DNA of 64,000 nucleotides, from the NCBI GenBank assembly GCA_964654285.1, contig CAZZJC010000012.1:1-64000 (forward strand), given 5' to 3'. Of this stretch, positions 58,637-64,000 are shown piece by piece (the first letter of the stretch is position 1; each line of letters starts with the position of its first letter). A program made the position numbers and the translations under genes. The notes beneath the pieces are model-generated. The model did no database searches, had not been told where the DNA came from, and worked only from the letters and a program-made list of their open reading frames with translations. Source of the DNA: BJHQ01 sp964654285 (GTDB taxonomy: Bacteria; Planctomycetota; UBA11346).

Positions 58637-61516
58637 ATGACCGTGACCCATCGCATCGACGTGCGCCCGATCGTTTCGGCCGCCGACCCCCACCTCGCGC
58701 ATGAGGCCGAACTGCTCGGTCTTGGGCACCTGACGGATCTGCGCCGCAGCCGCTACTACCTGATCAGCGGCAAGGTCTCGAAGGCGCAGGCGCAGATGCT
58801 GGGACGCCGGCTGCTTTCCGATCCGGTCATCGAAACCTGCGCCCTGACCGCGCCCGCGGCCGAGGGCCGGCGGGTGATCGAGGTCCAGCGCAAGACCGGG
58901 GTGATGGATCCGACCGAGGCGTCGATCATCAAGGGCGCACGCGACCTGGGGCTGGCGGTCGTCGCCGTGCGCTGCGGCATCCGGGTCGAGGTCGCCGGCG
59001 CGTCCGACGCCGATTGCCAGCTTCTGGCCTGGAAATCCCTGGCGAACCAGGCGGTTGACGACGCCGTCATCGACCCGGTGGAACCGGTCCGGCTGGTCCT
59101 GGGCGGCAAGGCCGCCAAGCACAAGCGCACCCTGGTGCCCCTGGGCGGGCTCGACGACGCGGCGCTGATGCAGTTGTCCAAGGACGGCTGCCTGTCGCTG
59201 ACCATCGACGAGATGCGCGCGATCCAGGCGCATTTCCGGGAACTCGGCCGCGAGCCGACCGATGTCGAGCTGGAGACGATCGCGCAGACCTGGTCCGAGC
59301 ACTGCGTCCACAAGACCCTCAAGGGGCTGGTGGAATACACCGGGCCCGAGGGCGAATCCGGGCCGATCCGCACCCGCGTCATCGACAACCTGCTCAAGCA
59401 GACCATCGCGCGGGCGACCAGGGAATTGAAGGCCAAGTGGTGCCTGTCGGTGTTCAAGGACAACAGCGGCGTCATCGCCTACGACCAGGACACCGGCGTC
59501 TGCCTGAAGGTCGAGACGCACAACCGTCCGTCCGCAATCGAACCCTACGGCGGCGCCAGCACCGGGCTGGGCGGCGTCATCCGCGACGTGATGGGCACCG
59601 GCATCGGGGCCAAGCCGATCTTCAACACCGACGTGTTCTGCTTCGGTCCGCTCGACACCCCGGCGGACAGGCTGCCGGCCGGCACCATCCACCCGCGCCG
59701 GCTGATGCGCGGCGTCGTGAACGGCGTGCGCGACTACGGCAACCGCATGGGCATCCCCACGGTCAACGGGGCGATCCGCTTCGATCCGCGCTACCTCGGC
59801 AATCCGCTGGTCTATTGCGGCACCGGCGGGCTGATCCCGCGCGAGTACATCGAGAAGGAATCCAGGAAGGGCGACCATATCGTGGTGATGGGCGGGCGCA
59901 CCGGCCGCGACGGCATCCACGGCGCTACGTTCTCCAGCGTCGAGCTGCATGAGAAGTCCGAGATCGTGTCGTCCGGCGCGGTGCAGATCGGCAACGCGAT
60001 CGAGGAGAAGAAGGTGCTCGACTGCACCCTCCAGGCGCGCGACGCGGGCTGCTTCAGCGCCCTCACCGACTGCGGTGCGGGCGGCCTGTCCTCGGCCTGC
60101 GGCGAGATCGCGAGCGCGCACGGCTGCCGCATCCACCTCGACCGGGTGGCGCTGAAGTACGACGGCCTGAGCTACACCGAGATCTGGATCAGCGAATCGC
60201 AGGAGCGCATGGTCGCCACCGTGCCGGCGAAGAAGGTGAAGAGATGCCTGGAGATCTTCGCGGCGGAAGGGGTCGAGGCGGTCGACCTGGGCGAGATCAC
60301 CGACACCGGCCGGCTGGAGCTGTTCTACCACGGCGAGCAGGTCGCCGACATGCAGATGAGCTTCCTGCACGACGGCGTGCCGCGCCTGAAGCGCCCGGCG
60401 GTGTTCAGTCCGGTCATCGAGGAAAACCCGGAAATGACCGCGCCCGACGACTACGCCGAGGCCCTGCGCACGGTGCTGGCGCGGCCCAACGTGGCGAGCA
60501 AGGAATGGGTCATCCGCCAGTACGACCACGAGGTGCAGGCCGGATCGGTGGTGAAGCCGCTGGTCGGCGCCAGCCACGACGGGCCGAGCGACGCGGCGGT
60601 GGTCGCGCCCCGGCCGGGCAGCCACCGCGGGGTGGCGGTGGCGTGCGGGCTCAACACCAACTTCGGCGATACCGACGCCTGGCATGCGGCGGCGGCCGGC
60701 ATCGAGGAGTCCCTGCGCAACCTCGTCTGCGTCGGCGCGCCGCTGGGCAAGGTCGCCATCCTCGACAATTTCTCGTGGTCGAAGTGCACCGACCCCAAGG
60801 TCTTCGGGGCGCTGGTGCGCGCCTGCGAGGCCTGCTACGAACTGGCGATGTACTACCGCACCCCGTTCATCTCGGGCAAGGACAGCCTGTCCAACGAGTT
60901 CGTGGTCGGCGGCCAGGTGATCCGCATCCCGCACACCCTGCTCATCACCGCGATGACGGTGATGAAGGACGTGCGCGCCGCCATCACCATGGACGTGAAG
61001 CGCGCCGGCGACGCGGTGATCGTGGTCGGCGAGACCCGGGATGAGCTCGGCGGCAGCGAATATCTCCTGTCCCGCGGCATCAGCGGCGGAATCGTGCCCA
61101 AGCTCGACCGCACCCTGTCGAAGCCGGTGCTCGACGCTGTCGCCGCCTGCACCGCTGCCGGCCTGGTCAACGCGGCGCACGACTGCTCCGACGGCGGCCT
61201 GGCGGTCGCCCTGGCCGAGATGGCGTTCGCCGGCGGTCTCGGGCTCGAGATCGACGCGGGCAAGGTGCCCCGGCGCGGAGCGGACCGGCTGGATCGGCTC
61301 CTGTTCAGCGAATCGAACTCGCGCATCGTCCTCACGGTCGAGGCCAACCAGGTCGGCAAGGTGCGCAAACTGCTGAAGAAGGTGCCGCACGCCCAGATCG
61401 GCACCGTCATCGCCGAGCCGGAACTGCGCATCCACGGCTGCGGCGGCGAACTCGTCGCCGGCCTGGATGGACTCAAGCAGGCATGGCAGAGCGCGCTAAG
61501 CGTGATGGCTGGCTGA
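58637..61516 (+). CDS. purL: phosphoribosylformylglycinamidine synthase, PurS-PurL fusion
   Basis: A 959-residue synthetase subunit that converts FGAR to FGAM using ammonia from a separate PurQ. The first 80 residues (HRIDVRPIVSAADPHLAHEA, YYLISGKVSKAQAQMLGRRL) look like a fused PurS. The PurL body follows with ETIAQTWSEHCVHKTLKG, KVETHNRPSAIEPYGGAST, DCGAGGLSSACGEIASAHGC and AHDCSDGGLAVALAEMAF. No glutaminase domain is attached, so it is neither the E. coli type (1295 aa) nor the short B. subtilis PurL. ATG 58637 begins the PurS part; upstream residues are low-complexity. It is not clustered with purE and purK. Confidence 0.93.
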   Translation: MTVTHRIDVRPIVSAADPHLAHEAELLGLGHLTDLRRSRYYLISGKVSKAQAQMLGRRLLSDPVIETCALTAPAAEGRRVIEVQRKTGVMDPTEASIIKGARDLGLAVVAVRCGIRVEVAGASDADCQLLAWKSLANQAVDDAVIDPVEPVRLVLGGKAAKHKRTLVPLGGLDDAALMQLSKDGCLSLTIDEMRAIQAHFRELGREPTDVELETIAQTWSEHCVHKTLKGLVEYTGPEGESGPIRTRVIDNLLKQTIARATRELKAKWCLSVFKDNSGVIAYDQDTGVCLKVETHNRPSAIEPYGGASTGLGGVIRDVMGTGIGAKPIFNTDVFCFGPLDTPADRLPAGTIHPRRLMRGVVNGVRDYGNRMGIPTVNGAIRFDPRYLGNPLVYCGTGGLIPREYIEKESRKGDHIVVMGGRTGRDGIHGATFSSVELHEKSEIVSSGAVQIGNAIEEKKVLDCTLQARDAGCFSALTDCGAGGLSSACGEIASAHGCRIHLDRVALKYDGLSYTEIWISESQERMVATVPAKKVKRCLEIFAAEGVEAVDLGEITDTGRLELFYHGEQVADMQMSFLHDGVPRLKRPAVFSPVIEENPEMTAPDDYAEALRTVLARPNVASKEWVIRQYDHEVQAGSVVKPLVGASHDGPSDAAVVAPRPGSHRGVAVACGLNTNFGDTDAWHAAAAGIEESLRNLVCVGAPLGKVAILDNFSWSKCTDPKVFGALVRACEACYELAMYYRTPFISGKDSLSNEFVVGGQVIRIPHTLLITAMTVMKDVRAAITMDVKRAGDAVIVVGETRDELGGSEYLLSRGISGGIVPKLDRTLSKPVLDAVAACTAAGLVNAAHDCSDGGLAVALAEMAFAGGLGLEIDAGKVPRRGADRLDRLLFSESNSRIVLTVEANQVGKVRKLLKKVPHAQIGTVIAEPELRIHGCGGELVAGLDGLKQAWQSALSVMAG

Positions 61517-61991
61517 GCCCCAGGGCGCGGTCGATCCACGATCCCGCCAGCGGCTGGCCGCAGCCGGCGCGCCAGGCGCCCAGGGTCTCGGCCCGGGTGT
61601 CCCAGGTGGTCGCCGTCGTGAGATCCGCCGTCTGGGCGAGTTCGCGCAGGGCGCGTCGGTCGAGCGTGCGGACCTGGCCGCGCAGGGCGACGACCAGGGG
61701 CGGTGCGGTGAGCAGGTCGCAGCCGAAGCGACCGCCCCAGACCGTGAACAACCCGGCCAGGCGGTCGTGGGCGCAGCCGCTGAGCGGCGCTCCCATCCAG
61801 GCGGCGAGCACCAGATGGCCGTCGGCGGTGGTTCCCGCCGCGTGGCTCGAACAGCGTTTTTCGCGGGCGAACTGGGCGAACAGCAGGTCGAGGGCATGGC
61901 CCAGGCGCTGGGCGTGCGCTGGCGGCAGGCCGGGCTGGCAGGTGCGGACGAGCAGGCAGGCGTGATCCGGCAGGTCGGCGAAGGTCGGCAT
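61473..61991 (-). CDS. conserved protein of unknown function, convergent with purL
   Basis: A 172-residue protein. Segments such as LLFAQFAREKRCSSHAAG, HLVLAAWMGAPLSGCAHDRL and LFTVWGGRFGCDLLTAPPLV resemble a small uncharacterised family, known mainly from Bacteroidetes, marked by W-x-x-H-G, S-G-C-S-x-D and D-L-x-x-R patterns (sometimes mislabelled ABC transporter ATPase). The C-terminal 60 residues (LRGQVRTLDRRALRELAQTA, WDTRAETLGAW) also fit it. No Walker motifs. Its 3' end overlaps the purL 3' end by 44 bases tail to tail. Biochemical role unknown. Confidence 0.7.
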   Translation of the reverse strand: MPTFADLPDHACLLVRTCQPGLPPAHAQRLGHALDLLFAQFAREKRCSSHAAGTTADGHLVLAAWMGAPLSGCAHDRLAGLFTVWGGRFGCDLLTAPPLVVALRGQVRTLDRRALRELAQTADLTTATTWDTRAETLGAWRAGCGQPLAGSWIDRALGLSQPSRLARSAMPA

Positions 61992-62180
61992 GGCCTCAGG
62001 ATGGCCGCACCGGCGCCGGGCGGAACCGGTGCCGGCCGGGGCCTCGACGCCAGGTGCGGTCATCCGACCCCACCCGAATAGCATGCTTCCCGTCGTGGCC
62101 GGGAATAATGGTTGCCAGCCCCCCCCATGCTGAGATCGTCCAGCCCCGCGAAACTGAGCCGGAACCAAGCGACGAGACCC

Positions 62181-63140
62181 ATGGATACCTTGACCATCAC
62201 CCCGACCACCTGGCGTGGCGTGAAAGCGCACCGGATCCTCGGATCCCGGCTTGAAGCCGTGCTGACCGTGGTCGGCTGCCACCTCGCCTGCCTTCGACGC
62301 CGGGGCGAGGAGCTGAACCCGCTCTGGCAACCGCAATGGCCCTGCGGCGATCCGGCCACGATCAAGCCCGGGGTCGAGGGCAAATGGGGCGCCGGGCCCG
62401 ACGCCTCGCTGCTGTCCACCATCGTCGGCAGCAACCTCTGCCTCGACCGCTTCGGCCCGCCCTGGCCAGGCGAGAACCGGCCGGTGCATGGCGAAACGAA
62501 CGTCCTGCCCTGGAAGATGATCGCGCATGCGACGATGGCGGAATGCACCACCGCCCTGCCCGAGGCGAAACTGATGGTCCGCCGCCGGGTCCGCATCGAC
62601 AACGACGTGCTCGAACTGTCGACCGGCGTCTGCCATGACGGCAAGGAGGCGCGCGCGGTCGAATGGTGCGAGCACACCACGATCGGCGATCCCTTCCTGG
62701 ATGGCTGCGTCTTCACCGCCGGCCTCGACGCGATGCGCGCCCTGCCCCCGGGTGGTGGCGATCCGGTCGATTTCGACATCAACAAGGGGCTGGTGATGCC
62801 GGCCGCCGATGCGCCGGCCGAAGGCTCCATCCGCGCCGGCCGCGTCGTCGCCGGCTGGTGGACGGCCGAGAACAAGCGCCTGGGCCGCCGCCTGACCGCC
62901 CGCTGGAACCGCGAGGACTTCCCCTGGCTGTGCCTGTGGACCGAGCACAAGTCGCGCAGCATCGTCCCCTGGTCGGGACGGGAACGCACCCGCGGCATGG
63001 AGATCGCCACCAAGCCCTTCCCCGATGGCAAGCCGCCCCAGGGCCGGGCCGAGAAGTTCCTCGGCCGCCCGACCACCTGCCTGATCCAGCCCGGCCAGTG
63101 GCGCGACCACGTCGTGCGCTTCGCCTGGCAGCCGCTCTGA
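62181..63140 (+). CDS. aldose 1-epimerase-like (galactose mutarotase superfamily) protein
   Basis: A 319-residue beta-sandwich protein. The run SNLCLDRFGPPWPG followed by NRPVHGETNVLPWKM corresponds to the FGP...HGxxxxxxW motif of mutarotases, with the His acting on the sugar ring. RRVRIDNDVLELSTGV and EWCEHTTIGDPFLDGCVFT (the second catalytic His region) also fit. No signal peptide. ATG 62181 gives the normal start; in-frame sequence further upstream is Pro/Ser-rich and unlikely. The downstream mannitol-1-phosphate dehydrogenase gene is 52 bases away, suggesting a sugar-alcohol or hexose context. Confidence 0.77.
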   Translation: MDTLTITPTTWRGVKAHRILGSRLEAVLTVVGCHLACLRRRGEELNPLWQPQWPCGDPATIKPGVEGKWGAGPDASLLSTIVGSNLCLDRFGPPWPGENRPVHGETNVLPWKMIAHATMAECTTALPEAKLMVRRRVRIDNDVLELSTGVCHDGKEARAVEWCEHTTIGDPFLDGCVFTAGLDAMRALPPGGGDPVDFDINKGLVMPAADAPAEGSIRAGRVVAGWWTAENKRLGRRLTARWNREDFPWLCLWTEHKSRSIVPWSGRERTRGMEIATKPFPDGKPPQGRAEKFLGRPTTCLIQPGQWRDHVVRFAWQPL

Positions 63141-63192
63141 TCCGGGCGGCGACGTCCCCCTCATTTCACCGCTGAACTCGTCGGATAGGTCC

Positions 63193-64000
63193 ATGCCCTC
63201 CCCCGTCCTCGTCCAGTTCGGAGCCGGCAACATCGGGCGCGGCTTCATCGCCCCCACCTTCGCCGCCGCCGGCTGGAAGGTCGTCTTCGTCGATGTCGCC
63301 CAGGCGATGGTCGACGCCTTCAATGCCCGGGGCAGCTACCAGGTGATCGAGGTCGATACCGGCAGCGCCAAGCCGGTCATGGTCGGCGGCGTCTCGGCGA
63401 TCGACGGCCGCAACCTGGAGGCGGTCGCTGCGGCGGTGGCATCGGCGCGGCTGGTCGCGACCGCGGTCGGGCTCAACGTGATCAGCCGCCTCGGCGCGCC
63501 GATCGCGGCCGGGCTCGAACGCCGGCTTGCCGCCAACGGCGGGCCGCTCGACGTCCTGGTGTGCGAAAACGGCGTCCAGGCCCCGGCCATGCTGCGCGCG
63601 GCGGTGCTCGAGCGCATCGCGCCCGAACGCCGCGCCAGCGCCGATGCGGCGCTGGGCTGCGTGCGGACCTCGATCGGCCGCATGATCCCGCCGCCGGCGC
63701 CGGGCGCGGATCCGCTCGACATCAAGGTCGAGCCGTACAACCACCTGCCGGTCGAGGCGCCGGCCTTCCGTGGGCCGATCCCGCAGGTGCCGCACCTGGA
63801 ACCGAAGCAGGACTTCGACCTCGTCCTGCGCCAGAAGCTGTACCTGCACAACCTCACCCACGCCTGCCTCGCCTACGCCGGGCACCTGCGCGGCCTCGCC
63901 ACCATCCCCGACTGCATGGAGGACGCCGACCTCGTCGCCGCCTGCCGCGCCGCCGGCATGGAGGCCAGCGCCGCCCTGGCGCGGGCGCACGGCGGGGGCG
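63193..64000 (+). CDS. mtlD: mannitol-1-phosphate 5-dehydrogenase (partial, runs off the window)
   Basis: The first 269 residues of a polyol-phosphate dehydrogenase that oxidises mannitol-1-phosphate to fructose-6-phosphate with NAD+. The N-terminal VLVQFGAGNIGRGFIAPTFA is the family nucleotide site. VLVCENGVQAP, CVRTSIGRMIPP, EPYNHLPVEAP and LYLHNLTHACLAYAGHLRG follow the mannitol dehydrogenase pattern with catalytic His and Lys/Asn regions. ATG 63193 is chosen, with an AGGT site five bases upstream. About 100 C-terminal residues lie beyond the window. Confidence 0.9.
   Translation, partial: MPSPVLVQFGAGNIGRGFIAPTFAAAGWKVVFVDVAQAMVDAFNARGSYQVIEVDTGSAKPVMVGGVSAIDGRNLEAVAAAVASARLVATAVGLNVISRLGAPIAAGLERRLAANGGPLDVLVCENGVQAPAMLRAAVLERIAPERRASADAALGCVRTSIGRMIPPPAPGADPLDIKVEPYNHLPVEAPAFRGPIPQVPHLEPKQDFDLVLRQKLYLHNLTHACLAYAGHLRGLATIPDCMEDADLVAACRAAGMEASAALARAHGGG

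Noticed and set aside
58139..61435. 1098-codon minus-strand frame opposite purL and the toxin genes
   Set aside because: It spans three plus-strand genes with clear families and shows no motif of its own.
1..64000. tRNA genes, rRNA genes, CRISPR arrays, prophage
   Set aside because: No cloverleaf-like intergenic sequence, no rRNA core sequence, no regularly spaced repeats and no phage structural genes were seen in reading both strands.

Overview
The window is a G+C-rich bacterial chromosome segment with no tRNA, rRNA or CRISPR array that I can see. Several traits point to the PVC group, most likely a planctomycete-like lineage. These are paired secreted PQQ-type beta-propeller proteins with a WPQYRGPNADGIS N-terminus, a DUF4914 protein, a PurS-PurL fusion without glutaminase, and pectin and GH99-like genes with an AraC regulator. 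This placement is inference from gene content, not from a phylogeny.

Layout. Positions 1-2240 hold mobile debris: a possible group II intron reverse-transcriptase tail, then an IS1634-type transposase enclosed by both a 19-bp inverted repeat and a 17-bp direct repeat. A FitAB-like toxin-antitoxin pair follows in AT-richer DNA. From 3044 to 7480 (minus strand) lie a U32/RlhA-like protein, oligogalacturonate lyase and a Gfo/Idh/MocA oxidoreductase. From 7667 to 12489 (plus) is a flagellar block: a small membrane protein, FliA, a very long FliK-like protein and a stand-alone FlhB C-terminal domain. Next come an HU-family protein (minus) and a 1211-residue coiled-coil protein (plus).

From 16894 to 24881 (minus) are two PQQ-like propellers, citramalate synthase, a GT9 glycosyltransferase and two GH99-like proteins. 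An AraC regulator diverges from the second GH99-like gene across a region with two palindromic operator-like sites. A GH28-type beta-helix enzyme, a P2-type cation ATPase and a tightly overlapping DUF4914-purE-purK operon follow on the minus strand. A NhaR-like LysR regulator diverges from that operon.

From 35348 to 48700 (plus) is one long ribosomal superoperon, rpsJ to rplQ, fusing the S10, spc and alpha blocks. It includes secY, infA, rpmJ and rpoA, but lacks rpmD, rpsD, adk and map at their usual places. A strong terminator closes it. Then come nadB with an overlapping Rieske protein (minus) and a panE-like reductase. A two-component system follows, with an 11-bp-period repeat box upstream, and leads into a MacAB-like export set. 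The window ends with a bacteriohemerythrin with a basic tail, a ParE-type toxin-antitoxin pair, purL, a small convergent conserved protein, an aldose-epimerase-like protein and the start of mannitol-1-phosphate dehydrogenase.

Functionally, the accessory genes suggest use of plant or algal polysaccharides: pectin oligomers through Ogl, GH28 and the oxidoreductase, and other glycans through the GH99-like proteins. These sit among housekeeping genes for translation, purine, NAD, pantothenate and isoleucine synthesis, and among flagellar assembly genes.
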